Shown piece by piece: positions 26,701 through 32,981 of a stretch of 34,613 nt of DNA. The notes under the pieces were generated by a model, which saw only the letters and a program-made list of their open reading frames with translations, made no database searches and was not told the DNA's origin. Source of the DNA: a virus; the IMG/VR virus record IMGVR_UViG_3300048008_000310, positions 1 to 34,613 of that record; one strand, written 5' to 3'. Each line of letters begins with the position of its first letter. The first letter of the stretch is position 1. The position numbers and the translations under genes were made by a program.

Positions 26701-28561
26701 GACTGAATTTACACATGATCAAGCTATAAGAGTTGCTCTATGGAATGCTTCTGGATATGAAATACCAGGTTTATCTGAAATAGATCAGAAAAAATTAGTT
26801 GATTATGTAAACGACAATGCAGACTTAAGTGAGTATGCTAGAAAGTTACAACAAATATCAAAAAGACCTAAATGGGCTAAGCCCGGGGATTTTTGGGATG
26901 CTGAAACTATACTATCTGACTTAAATAACTTAACTGAAAAAATAGGTAGAAAAGAATTCTTATCAGAATTTATTGAAAATGCAGATGTGATATTCAGTGA
27001 AGACAATCTTAACAAAGTAGAAGCTGGTTATGGTAAAGCTACTAGAGATGCATTGGAAGATATTTTATACAGAATGAAGAACGGTACAAACAGGCCTTCA
27101 TCCACTACTGATAATACTAATAGATTTAATACTTGGATTAACAATTCTATTGGGGCAATAATGTTTTTCAATAGAAGATCAGCATTACTACAAACATTGT
27201 CGACAGTAAACTTTATTAATTGGTCAGATAATAACCCTTTAAAAGCAGCAATAGCATTTGCTAATCAAAAACAATACTGGTCTGATTTTGCAACACTCTT
27301 TAATTCTCCTAAACTTAAACAAAGAAGATCTGGTTTGAAAAGTGATGTTAATGAAGCTGAGATTGCAAGAGCGGTTAAAGGATCTAAGAACAAAGCAGTA
27401 GCTGCATTAAGTTATTTATTAAAAATTGGTTTTACGCCAACACAAATGGCAGATAGTTTTGCTATAGCTTCAGGTGGCGCTACATTTTATAGGAATAGAA
27501 TAAAATCTTATTTGAAAAAAGTAAACGAAGAAGGAGAAGCTTTATATACTAAAGAGCAAGCGGAAGAAATGGCTTTTAAAGATTTTAGTCAAATATCTGA
27601 AGAAACTCAGCAATCTGGGGACCCTGCTTTAATATCTTCTGATCAGGCGAGTATAGTGGGTAGAGTATTACTTGCGTTTCAAAATACACCTATACAGTTA
27701 AATAGGTCTATAAAGAAAGCTGCTTTAGATATAAAAAACAGAAGAAGAACACCTGGGCAGACTATGACGCAGAGTGATTTTTCCAACTTAAGTAAAATTA
27801 TATATTATGGCACTGTTCAAAACATCATATTCTCCGCATTGCAAAATGCTTTATTTGCTTTAATACCAGGATTTGAAGATGAGGATGATGAGCTTACTGA
27901 AGAAGAGCAGCTAAAAAAGTATGGAAAAGTGTATAGCACAAAGCAAGGTAGAATAATAAATGGAATGATTGATACTACTTTAAAAGGAGGTTTTGGATTA
28001 CCTGGTGCTTTCATATCTACCATTAAAAATGCTTATCAAGAATATGACAAACAGGAGAAAAAGAAATTTATGGCTGATCATACTTATACTATATTGGCTT
28101 TAGCAAATTTATCTCCATCTATTGGATCAAAACTTAGAAAAGTTTACAGCGGTATTCAAACAAAGAAATTTGAAAAAGATGTTATTGAAAAAAGAGATTG
28201 GGATATTACTATAGATGGTAAATTTAATTTAAGTCCATCATATAAAGTACTAGGATCAGTAACTGAAGGTATCACAAACTTACCTTTAGATAGAGCTGTA
28301 ACAGAAGTGAATGCTTTAACTGAAGCCTTAGATTATAGAAACACTGTTTGGCAAAGGGTAGCTCTTGCTTTAGGTTGGAGATCTTGGGATGTTGGTGCAG
28401 AGAATGAAGAACACGAACTTATAAAAACTGAAGCTAAAGCTAGAAGAAAAGAAGAAGGTAAAGAGAAAGCAAAGGCGACTAGAGCAGAAAATAAAAAAGA
28501 AAAAGAAAGAGAGGCTAATTTAAAGCAATATCAAAGAATTATGAAATCTAGAGAAAAATGA
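20798..28561 (+). CDS. Giant internal virion protein with zincin motif and possible nuclease domain
   Basis: This 2,587-residue protein starts with MPVKRYEVDGNPYDVSEAKE, a form common in large phage virion proteins. Residues about 474-516 are hydrophobic and Gly/Ala-rich (SAPYMAVAAGGAMTGNP, then FMSMFTMEYGASYM), followed by LGGGLAGFFIPFGASVV at about 650-667; both fit membrane or channel segments. H882-E883-x-x-H886 (TAAHEVLHAALD) is a zinc-metalloprotease signature. D1629 and E1642-x-K1644 (GDIVINANGKDYKVEVKL) have the spacing of a PD-(D/E)XK nuclease. The C-terminal part is helical, with a hydrophobic segment at about 2334-2359, and ends in a charged coiled coil. Size and position correspond to T7 gp16-like ejected proteins. 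The endolysin start overlaps its stop by four bases. Virion role is likely; protease and nuclease activities are inferred from short motifs. Confidence 0.75.
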   Translation: MPVKRYEVDGNPYDVSEAKEQEFLSKFNNAVLIGVLDEDTNEVITQDEPQDFPTSTVEDADAVQQPMTASQAGFTESPSVNTLSDLEDPKPFVINGREVTQQEFEDYKRDTEKKEIYGTYLKEDGTTGYNEKPYSVQLQDYKGSFESILKAEGVYEFLKDYDIEYRQEFAASQLANKVPRYTRQQYNQSTNTYDSIPTEDAEKQFSKNLPSNFDLFDDKKDFNIALDQGIQKTIAENPLINYQIKIASKKAERELKDYALGLREEYDFNTPEGIADAEEAYNNRWKELVIDPVSQSTAYKNTVKDLQLVASNVAEKENINFGRYKSAFLSSIDFLDQYDPTGILSNVVEPLVGTGVQMRGDFNKAAVSAQQVEIQNKYDEITRLKNDVESGKLKEDAKVIYGGSFSQKSNTRVGGKSGTVKDKIKYLEDQINLTHESIAEDIQDVMDSSEYGSLFTQADFSDGVQFKDIVKTISASAPYMAVAAGGAMTGNPVLAGAGFMSMFTMEYGASYMGAIEQGLKNDGLEYNEKNIIEALKEGKYASQAQAAATGVVSASLEQLGATKVAKNTMKALGLGGTLKKSLGSLYKGEVKQFVKSTARGLKQQSIAGIGEAGTELGQNLASQISTGTQLEGLSGIGKYIDTEANREAALGGGLAGFFIPFGASVVRQSVSELRNSARDVATKFDLTSKFGSSLKAANNFFKEAESNLQGKLDNGEITQEEYRNESENLSTIRNSGLKIPKTFSESGKKKAFDLIIEKNNIEQNIANKDPELVKKEKARINEINEELNNVSAKEALLAETVKSEKGAVEILKSVKGANIEFADDQATVNALVDKIREEDGKKPIVNYSDAYGQTITRKDGSQIILINRAEAFKDGVVNTAAHEVLHAALDQTLKSGLSPENQISVSNSLFDFMKTLKVKTDNKFLQARLDQYQAKYQPKIDKLKSISESMQDPKLAKKANDKAMKALGNLREETITLLSEAMLDGDIQYNENLGTKLKDLFRRLFSKFGWKAEFNTGKDVFNFIKDYNRSIKKGKGLSKGLEKSLQEGIKGKLVNSDLKGTGTASDKPSLSLQEQLDDLDLSDFDGDEYALNNAKSNLELKIRKAKQKEISKPSEFKEKVKIDTKKNEKRIGDQLKEMVPTGTTNKEFKEKVAIKVIDNIDRGMLNPLIKKIAAGYGVVADNVYGKSWDDFFIEVGGVQLKKNIMNFNPESNNDLGGYIIGSQYGVRNRVKEALAKFKKEGEGGFKEDVSVAKNIIAREDATPQEAEKRKYTPLTKSNVVPNFTLTGITDKLTTVLSGLTSKMTDKRGDNSSTTPLVAEIKKKIGKVVGDPEAAPKIVIQRLGKLKDGTYEKNLIKNKKAIIENMTTTFLMGKDSGSKVSGGIPQAIEKSVGGKFTGKKVTVNVGGKEIVQEEFAPNFVPYPEWVGQKIDREKTLVRGATAGNEIVRRVSADKVSDSDFVGLFIDEKGKLIRGKREALGKALAEEMAFEIFSREIQNENSEISKAFESNQEALGEILSDNFVNELQRDLDRGTVKYSLKIEDIKNIEKIAIKEGLTSEKIKDIAIANKIPVNIIEGVLEDIIHEGVLQRMQETKASNEGLKYEQALKKVLNKYTSGDIKIKLIKSQKGDIVINANGKDYKVEVKLNDKAQIGSISTGLFQTKNSKISLINSDNLKINNKLSEDNKKEFIDFLSKNKKYLNSLINAVNKANSKSNEKAFINQKGHLELPYKEFWKNIKDEMPGKIAGYVSYEGNQSIVEDFYKGIDLMQIGGYGAFAIGNKSKLSGFYQKLEATTNNVLRPVRSTTTIYMRLFPNFKEIKNPKSNSLATAKGIMTLTKSVRAATELDNMKPSLKLDKSFNKMLERSTGIKANETISKVIARRKGVGKSKFKVFMPSSLDDFKGLTSYTFAGKGKQGEADQKFFQDNLIDPYFKGIRAIEETRQSFKDDFKTLNKQMRPVIKKLGKLVPGTEFTHDQAIRVALWNASGYEIPGLSEIDQKKLVDYVNDNADLSEYARKLQQISKRPKWAKPGDFWDAETILSDLNNLTEKIGRKEFLSEFIENADVIFSEDNLNKVEAGYGKATRDALEDILYRMKNGTNRPSSTTDNTNRFNTWINNSIGAIMFFNRRSALLQTLSTVNFINWSDNNPLKAAIAFANQKQYWSDFATLFNSPKLKQRRSGLKSDVNEAEIARAVKGSKNKAVAALSYLLKIGFTPTQMADSFAIASGGATFYRNRIKSYLKKVNEEGEALYTKEQAEEMAFKDFSQISEETQQSGDPALISSDQASIVGRVLLAFQNTPIQLNRSIKKAALDIKNRRRTPGQTMTQSDFSNLSKIIYYGTVQNIIFSALQNALFALIPGFEDEDDELTEEEQLKKYGKVYSTKQGRIINGMIDTTLKGGFGLPGAFISTIKNAYQEYDKQEKKKFMADHTYTILALANLSPSIGSKLRKVYSGIQTKKFEKDVIEKRDWDITIDGKFNLSPSYKVLGSVTEGITNLPLDRAVTEVNALTEALDYRNTVWQRVALALGWRSWDVGAENEEHELIKTEAKARRKEEGKEKAKATRAENKKEKEREANLKQYQRIMKSREK

Positions 28562-28917
28562 AATTAAAATACTTTACATACGAAGAGTTTGATTCGCCTG
28601 ATGTTCAAGGGAGCGGTCAATTAATGAATGAAGAGTTACTTAACATGCTCGATGTTGTTAGAAAAAAATACGGTAAATCTATTGTTATTAACTCAGGTTA
28701 CAGAACTGTAAAACATAACGCTAAAGTAGGTGGAACTCCTGAATCATCTCACACAAAAGGTTTAGCGGTTGACATTGCATGTAATAATTCTACTGACAGA
28801 TTTAAATTAGAAGGTATATTAAGAGAAGTTGGATTTAAAAGAATTGGTATTGCTAAAACTTTTATTCACGCTGATATAGATAAAGATAAAGCACAAAACG
28901 TATTATGGACTTATTAA
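28558..28917 (+). CDS. M15-family peptidase, probable endolysin
   Basis: This 119-residue protein carries the metal-binding pattern of M15A (D-Ala-D-Ala carboxypeptidase/L-Ala-D-Glu-type) peptidases: SSHTKGLAVDI gives H65 and D72, and FIHADID gives H104. The preceding NSGYRT block (residues 45-50) is typical of the fold. It would cleave peptides in peptidoglycan, releasing progeny, or act as a virion-linked lysin during entry. There is no signal peptide, so export at lysis would need a holin, which I do not recognise in this window. Its start overlaps the stop of the giant virion gene (ATGA), so translation is probably coupled. Length matches other small phage M15 enzymes. The call is confident; the lysis role is from context. 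Confidence 0.92.
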   Translation: MKLKYFTYEEFDSPDVQGSGQLMNEELLNMLDVVRKKYGKSIVINSGYRTVKHNAKVGGTPESSHTKGLAVDIACNNSTDRFKLEGILREVGFKRIGIAKTFIHADIDKDKAQNVLWTY

Positions 28918-28927
28918 AAATAAAATT

Positions 28928-29065
28928 ATGAAACTAACAAAAGGATCACCCTTCCAATTAAAAGACGCATGTTACCATAAGGTAAAGAAGCAATACAAAG
29001 TATTTCCTTCAGCATATGCAAGTGGAGCAATAGCTAAGTGTAGAAAAAATAAAGGTAAAAAATAA
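28928..29065 (+). CDS. 45-residue basic protein with two cysteines
   Basis: A short gene reads MKLTKGSPFQLKDACYHKVK at its start and continues with YKVFPSAYASGAIAKCRK. The pattern C-Y-x-K-V-K, V-F-P-S-A-Y-A-S-G-A and K-C-R-K is one I associate with small proteins that recur in marine phage genomes, function unknown. The protein is strongly basic, and its two cysteines could bind metal or form a disulfide, but no fold can be claimed. It has an A-rich leader (TAAAATT) and its stop overlaps the next start by one base (TAATG). This coupling and the clean coding pattern are the reasons for calling so short a gene. Confidence 0.75.
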   Translation: MKLTKGSPFQLKDACYHKVKKQYKVFPSAYASGAIAKCRKNKGKK

Positions 29066-29334
29066 TGAGAAAGTCACCGTTGTTTGTTAGAAAAACAAAA
29101 GAGGGTGCAAACCTTAAGCGTTGGTTTAAAGAAAAATGGACTGATGAAAAAGGTAACCCTTGTGGATCTACTAAAAATAAAAACACTAAAAAGTGTAGAC
29201 CTAGTAAAAGGATTAGCGGTGAAACTGTTAAGACCTGGAGTGAAATGTCTTCAGCTGAAAAGAAAAAAGTTGTAGCTGAAAAGAAAAGAGTTGGGATGGG
29301 TAATAGAGCATCCAATATAAAAAGAAATAAATAG
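29065..29334 (+). CDS. 89-residue basic protein, DUF5872-like
   Basis: This lysine-rich protein has the layout LKRWFKEKWTDEKGNPCGST, then KKCRPSKRISGETVKTW, then SSAEKKKVVAEKKRVG. It resembles, from memory, a family of small proteins in phages and large viruses annotated as DUF5872; I cannot confirm the accession. Two cysteines separated by about 14 residues, each in a basic setting, might bind metal or nucleic acid. It is translated in a one-base overlap with the preceding 45-residue gene. The high positive charge suggests nucleic-acid binding, perhaps in the virion or on host DNA, but this is inference. Confidence 0.75.
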   Translation: MRKSPLFVRKTKEGANLKRWFKEKWTDEKGNPCGSTKNKNTKKCRPSKRISGETVKTWSEMSSAEKKKVVAEKKRVGMGNRASNIKRNK

Positions 29335-29341
29335 GAGTAAA
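29329..29341 (+). repeat. 13-base repeat placed over the stop codons of two small genes
   Basis: AAATAGGAGTAAA occurs at 29329-29341 and again, exactly, at 29801-29813. In both copies the TAG is the stop codon of a small gene (29332-29334 and 29804-29806). The AGGAG inside looks like a Shine-Dalgarno sequence but is 16 bases from the next start in the first case and has no following gene in the second. Confidence 0.5.
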
Positions 29342-29353
29342 AAAATAAACATT

Positions 29354-29713
29354 ATGAATAAATTTTCAAGTCCATTTATGGCAAAAAGTCCTTTGTTAAA
29401 AGAAAAATTAACTTCTAAGGAAAAAAAAGCTGCTAGATTAGTAGGTAAAGAGCAAAGAGTTAGGAACAAAGCTAGAAAAATAGATGCTAAAAACCAACCA
29501 CCAACCCCCACAAAGCCTTTGCAGGAAGGTGTAGATTACCTTGCAACAGCAGAAGGTACAACTAAAAAATCAAGTAGAAAAATTAAAAGAGCTGATAAAA
29601 TTAAGAAGAAACGAGATAAAGCAGTAGAAAAAGCCGGTGATTTTAATAGTAAAAGCGATGCTGTAAAAAAGAAAATGGTAAAGAAAAAATTTAAAGCAGC
29701 AAATAGAAGATAA
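29354..29713 (+). CDS. Very basic small protein, function unknown
   Basis: This 119-residue protein is dominated by lysine, alanine and arginine, with a proline/threonine linker (NQPPTPTKPLQ) between two basic helical halves. The first half contains LTSKEKKAARLVGKEQRVRN and the second KKSSRKIKRADKIKKKRD. The start may be 29354 or the second Met at 29378 (MAKSPLLKEKL); the latter resembles the N-terminus of the preceding basic protein (MRKSPLF). The composition recalls nucleoid-like, DNA-condensing or capsid-internal proteins, but nothing specific is recognisable. It is the third in a row of four small genes that close the late operon. Confidence 0.7.
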   Translation: MNKFSSPFMAKSPLLKEKLTSKEKKAARLVGKEQRVRNKARKIDAKNQPPTPTKPLQEGVDYLATAEGTTKKSSRKIKRADKIKKKRDKAVEKAGDFNSKSDAVKKKMVKKKFKAANRR

Positions 29714-29725
29714 AAAATAAAAATT

Positions 29726-29806
29726 ATGAAAAAATTAATTGATAAATTGCAACACCAGTGGAATAGATTAATGTATAAATTAATGTTTCATAAGTACAAA
29801 AAATAG
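29726..29806 (+). CDS. 26-residue amphipathic basic peptide
   Basis: A tiny reading frame encodes MKKLIDKLQHQWNRLMYKLM plus a basic end (FHKYKK). It would form a single amphipathic helix with a hydrophobic face (leucine, isoleucine, tryptophan, methionine) and a positive face. The start has the AAAAATT leader seen before other genes here, and the stop lies in a 13-base repeat shared with an earlier gene. It is too short for firm support. It could be a membrane-active peptide assisting lysis, a regulator, or a chance frame. No holin is otherwise evident in the window. Confidence 0.45.
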   Translation: MKKLIDKLQHQWNRLMYKLMFHKYKK

Positions 29807-29851
29807 GAGTAAAGATTATCAGGCGTACCATACCTGCAATTCCTATAATAG

Positions 29852-29880
29852 AAGGGGCCTCATTATGAGACCCCTTTTTT
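29852..29880 (+). terminator. Terminator of the late operon
   Basis: AAGGGGCCTCA (29852-29862) pairs with TGAGACCCCTT (29866-29876) except for one C-A mismatch, with a three-base loop and a T-run (29875-29880). This is a standard intrinsic terminator for the plus-strand operon. Read from the minus strand the hairpin is also present but has a poorer T-run, so it may act weakly for the nrd operon. Confidence 0.85.
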
Positions 29881-29931
29881 AATATGTATAGATTATTTAA
29901 TTATTTATACATATTAATTATTATATGTATA
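29879..29931. repeat. Palindromic AT-rich repeats in the convergent junction
   Basis: TTAATATGTATA (29879-29890) and TATACATATTAA (29906-29917) are perfect 12-base inverted arms; a third copy of ATATGTATA follows at 29923-29931. The middle arm can pair with either side. The site lies between two converging operons. It might help end nrdA transcription or serve as a protein-binding site; nothing in the sequence decides. The rest of the gap between 29,807 and 29,953 holds no gene that I can support. Confidence 0.6.
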
Positions 29932-29953
29932 AAAAAGTCATAACTTTTAACCT

Positions 29954-31672
29954 TTAGCCATCACAAGCTAAACAATCTTCACTCATTGCTTGCTGAGCTA
30001 TATCACCACGTAAAACAGATTCTGTTCTAGTATAATATAGAGTTTTAACACCTTTCTTCCAAGCTTCAAAATGAACTTTGTTCAACCACTTAGGTGTAGC
30101 TTCAGAAGGAAAAGCTAAGTTTAAACTAACTGACTGATCTACGTATTGTTGTCTAAGACCAGCTTGATTAACTAATTCTAGTTGATTAATCTCTTTAAAA
30201 GTTTTAAAAACTTCTTTAACTGGAATGTCATGACCCATAGTAATATTATCCAAAGCATCGATACCCTGTATGCTGCCCCCGTCAGCCAGTATTTTATTCC
30301 ACGTTTCATTTGTATTTAGTTTATGTTTCTTTAATAGTTTAACTAACGTCGGGTTTTTCCTAATGAAAGTCCCCTTTGCACTCTGCTCTGTAAAAACATT
30401 CGCAGCCCACGGCTCAACACCAGGAGAAACATTACCGCTAAGCTTGCTATTAGAAACAGTAGGAGCAATAGCACGGAGATGAGTATTACGCATACCCGTC
30501 CCAACACACCATAAAGGCTCGCCGTAAATTTCCGCCAAGTCTCTCGAGGCTCTTTCACTTTCAATTTTAATTTGCGAAAATATTTTCCTAGTTTCAAACT
30601 GAGATAGTAAACCCTCGAAAGGAATACCATTTTCTTGGAGATAGGTGTGCCATCCGAGTACACCAAGTCCCAATGCTCTCCCCTTCTGCGCAGACCGAAC
30701 AGCATTTTCAAACCCGCGAAGTCCCTTGGCTCTTTGAATAAATTCCTCCATAACTCCATCAAGAAAGAAAGTGGCGTCATATATAAGATTAGTGTCTTTC
30801 CATTCTTCATATTTTGCTAAATTTAATGATGATAAACAACATACAAAACTATGGTTTTCATCTGTGTGTAATGTAATTTCTGAACATATGTTAGTCATAT
30901 GTACCTTTAATCCGTTTTCTTTATATGCTTCTGGATTTGCTTTGTTAACATTTCCTTTAAACATAATATACGGTTCTCCAGTTCCTTTTCGTTTTCTAAG
31001 TAATTTACCCCATCTAGATCTTGCTTCCTTATCTCCTTGTTCAAGCTTTCGCATAAACTTATCACCAACAATTGCGCACTGATGAAGGTTAAGCGATTGT
31101 CTGTTAACATCTCCTTTAGGTTCCCTGATTTCAAGCCAGTCCTCGAAGTCGCCATGTTCAATGTTGATATTAACTGAGGCAGCTCCACGACGGACACTCC
31201 CTTGATTAGTTGCAAGAATTGTTGAGTCATATATCTTGCAGAAAGGTACGACTCCGTCTGATGTTCCATTACCTGTTATTCTAGCGCCAGCGGGTCTAAT
31301 TTGATTTACACCGATACCAACTCCACCGCCGTGCTTAGCGAGTAGCATCATCTCTAAATTTTTACTTCCTATGTCTTGTATAGAGTCAGCAACATCGATA
31401 CCAAAGCAACTAATAGGAAGACCACGATCTGTACCAGTATTGGAAAGTACTGGAGAAGCAAGGCAAAGCCAACCATTCCAGATATAATTAAAAAACGTTT
31501 CAGCCATCTCTGGTTTATATAACCTACGAGCAACTGTTTTAGCGACTCTTTGGTATGCCTCTCTAGGCGTTTCTCCGTCGTATAAATATCCCCCGGATAT
31601 TGTCTTCTTGTATACGTCGTTATTACCCCACGCAGGGTAATCTTCTCCTTTTTTCCAATCATTATTCCACAT
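29954..31672 (-). CDS. nrdA: Ribonucleotide reductase class I, large (catalytic) subunit
   Basis: This 572-residue enzyme reduces ribonucleoside diphosphates to deoxy forms together with NrdB. Visible active-site residues are C89 (GLPISCFGI), N261-C263-E265 (NICSEI), C278/C279 (FVCCLSSLNL), the radical-transfer pair Y546-Y547 (LYYTRTES) and the C-terminal cysteine pair C567/C570 (CLACDG). It is shorter than the ~760-residue E. coli enzyme because the N-terminal ATP-cone is missing, so dATP feedback inhibition at that site is not expected. It lies 21 bases after nrdB in the same operon. Two stretches (about 30,430-30,770 and 31,090-31,370) are GC-richer than the intervening segment. The enzyme looks complete and active. 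Confidence 0.95.
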   Translation of the reverse strand: MWNNDWKKGEDYPAWGNNDVYKKTISGGYLYDGETPREAYQRVAKTVARRLYKPEMAETFFNYIWNGWLCLASPVLSNTGTDRGLPISCFGIDVADSIQDIGSKNLEMMLLAKHGGGVGIGVNQIRPAGARITGNGTSDGVVPFCKIYDSTILATNQGSVRRGAASVNINIEHGDFEDWLEIREPKGDVNRQSLNLHQCAIVGDKFMRKLEQGDKEARSRWGKLLRKRKGTGEPYIMFKGNVNKANPEAYKENGLKVHMTNICSEITLHTDENHSFVCCLSSLNLAKYEEWKDTNLIYDATFFLDGVMEEFIQRAKGLRGFENAVRSAQKGRALGLGVLGWHTYLQENGIPFEGLLSQFETRKIFSQIKIESERASRDLAEIYGEPLWCVGTGMRNTHLRAIAPTVSNSKLSGNVSPGVEPWAANVFTEQSAKGTFIRKNPTLVKLLKKHKLNTNETWNKILADGGSIQGIDALDNITMGHDIPVKEVFKTFKEINQLELVNQAGLRQQYVDQSVSLNLAFPSEATPKWLNKVHFEAWKKGVKTLYYTRTESVLRGDIAQQAMSEDCLACDG

Positions 31673-31693
31673 ATTTATTATTTGTTTTTATTA

Positions 31694-32662
31694 TTACCAC
31701 ATGTCTTCATAGTCCTCATTTTCTCCTGCTTTTGAATAATCAGTCGGCCTAATAGCGAAAAAATCAGTATGAGTGACGCCCCCGGTAAGATGGTAAAACC
31801 AATCAAGATTAGACGCTGCTTTGTCGTCATACGCGAAATAGTTTCCAAGGTCAACGTAACCGAGTTCCACAAGTTTTTCATTTGTTCTTTTCTTTATAAA
31901 GTGTTTTAGATCATTAGATGATATACCTTCTATATCACCCATTTCAAACATTTTGTCAATATATTTAACCTCAAGATTAACCATTGTTTCTGCAGCTTTT
32001 ATTATATCTTCTCGACATAAACTCAGTAATTGATTATCTTCTTCGCACATATGACGAAATAAAGTGCAACCCATTTTACTGTGTAATGATTCATCTCTTA
32101 CCGACCACTTCATTTGTTGCCCAATACCTTTAAGCAAATTTCTAAGCTGAAAAGAATAAAGTACTGCAAAGGCAGAATATAAAGAAACTCCTTCGGCAAA
32201 TGCAGAAAATACAGCGAGAGACTTAGCAATACCAATTGAATTAGTCCCACTATAAGATACAAGATTATCAAATCTTTCTGCTGTAGCAGGTTCGTGTAAA
32301 AACGCTTCATAATCTTCTAATTTTAAAGTTTCATTTAAGTAGCTATAAGCAACTGCATGTATAGTTTCTTGCGATCCAAACATCATTGCCATTTGTTGTA
32401 TTTCATGTTTAGGAAACCAACCAACTACTTTTTGCGTCCAGTAATCAGATACTGCACATTCGGTTTGAGCAAAACCTAATAGTATATTGCCTACTAAGTT
32501 TTTTTCTTTTTCATTTAATTTTTCTTTCCAGTCTTTAACATCGCTTTGCATTGATATTTCTGTATGCAACCAAAAAGCTTGAGCTTGTTTTAACCAACCC
32601 TCAGTATAATACTCAGGGTACTCAAAAGGCTTATAAGGTATTCTTTTATCAAATAATCCCAT
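31694..32662 (-). CDS. nrdB: Ribonucleotide reductase class I, small (radical) subunit
   Basis: This 322-residue protein generates the radical or metal oxidant used by NrdA. Aligned by eye with E. coli NrdB, the metal ligands are E68, E99, H102, E157, E191 and H194. The radical tyrosine equivalent is Y106 (QETIHAVAY). E. coli has aspartate (D84) where this protein has E68 (FAQTECAVSDY); glutamate at that place is known in some non-Ia subclasses, so the metal cofactor may differ from the classic di-iron one. The C-terminus (YEDMW) is suited to docking on NrdA. The start overlaps the stop of the upstream 55-residue gene by one base (TAATG). nrdA follows after 21 bases. Confidence 0.95.
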   Translation of the reverse strand: MGLFDKRIPYKPFEYPEYYTEGWLKQAQAFWLHTEISMQSDVKDWKEKLNEKEKNLVGNILLGFAQTECAVSDYWTQKVVGWFPKHEIQQMAMMFGSQETIHAVAYSYLNETLKLEDYEAFLHEPATAERFDNLVSYSGTNSIGIAKSLAVFSAFAEGVSLYSAFAVLYSFQLRNLLKGIGQQMKWSVRDESLHSKMGCTLFRHMCEEDNQLLSLCREDIIKAAETMVNLEVKYIDKMFEMGDIEGISSNDLKHFIKKRTNEKLVELGYVDLGNYFAYDDKAASNLDWFYHLTGGVTHTDFFAIRPTDYSKAGENEDYEDMW

Positions 32663-32829
32663 TATGTTTTTGTAAATTGTTTTATTGTTTCTAATTCGTT
32701 CTTCCAGGCATCTATATGAGCCAATATAACAGGTTTTGTTGTAGACTTAGATACATTCTTCATATCATGCAATACGTTGTCTATAAATAAGCCTACAGCA
32801 GCCACCACACTTTCTAAATTATCATCCAC
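32662..32829 (-). CDS. 55-residue protein upstream of nrdB
   Basis: A short frame starts at a GTG (no in-frame ATG before it) and reads DDNLESVVAAVGLFIDNVLH, then KPVILAHIDAWKNELETIKQ. It looks like two helices with a regular hydrophobic pattern. Its GTG overlaps the previous stop (TAGTG) and its stop overlaps nrdB's ATG (TAATG), one base each. These overlaps, and the absence of any other coding use of the space, support a real gene translated by coupling. I do not recognise the family. A modulator of ribonucleotide reductase is possible from position only. Confidence 0.6.
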   Translation of the reverse strand: MDDNLESVVAAVGLFIDNVLHDMKNVSKSTTKPVILAHIDAWKNELETIKQFTKT

Positions 32830-32981
32830 TATTTGAATATTTTTAAAGCTATATCAAAAAATGGTAGATACAAAACGTGTATAGCAATATCTTCTTCTAT
32901 GTAAGATCTAAATCCAAATAGTACTCCAGGATAAAATCCTATTTCTATAACCCACGCTGTTTCGTTTTCGTCTTCTTTCAT
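32829..32981 (-). CDS. 50-residue protein of unknown function
   Basis: The frame reads MKEDENETAWVIEIGFYPGV, then LFGFRSYIEEDIAIHVLYLP and FFDIALKIF. A start at 32981 forms a four-base ATGA overlap with the upstream gene; an alternative ATG lies six bases earlier at 32987. The pattern of alternating hydrophobic and aromatic residues with an acidic start suggests a small beta or alpha-beta protein, not a membrane protein. I have a recollection of similar small proteins (ETAWVIEIGFYPG) in marine phages, of unknown role. It is in a chain of overlapping genes leading into nrdB. Confidence 0.65.
   Translation of the reverse strand: MKEDENETAWVIEIGFYPGVLFGFRSYIEEDIAIHVLYLPFFDIALKIFK

Noticed and set aside
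29333-29337. AGGAG as a Shine-Dalgarno site for the 119-residue gene
   Set aside because: It is 16 bases from the start, beyond usual spacing, and no other gene in the window uses such a site.
29034-29511. Minus-strand frames with apparent membrane segments opposite the small basic genes
   Set aside because: Their phenylalanine- and leucine-rich sequences are the complement of lysine-rich codons (AAA/TTT) on the plus strand, so they are not holin candidates.
30343-31269. Frames of 155 and 120 residues on the minus strand within nrdA
   Set aside because: They overlap conserved active-site segments of nrdA in another frame and coincide with its GC-rich blocks; their protein sequences show no recognisable pattern.
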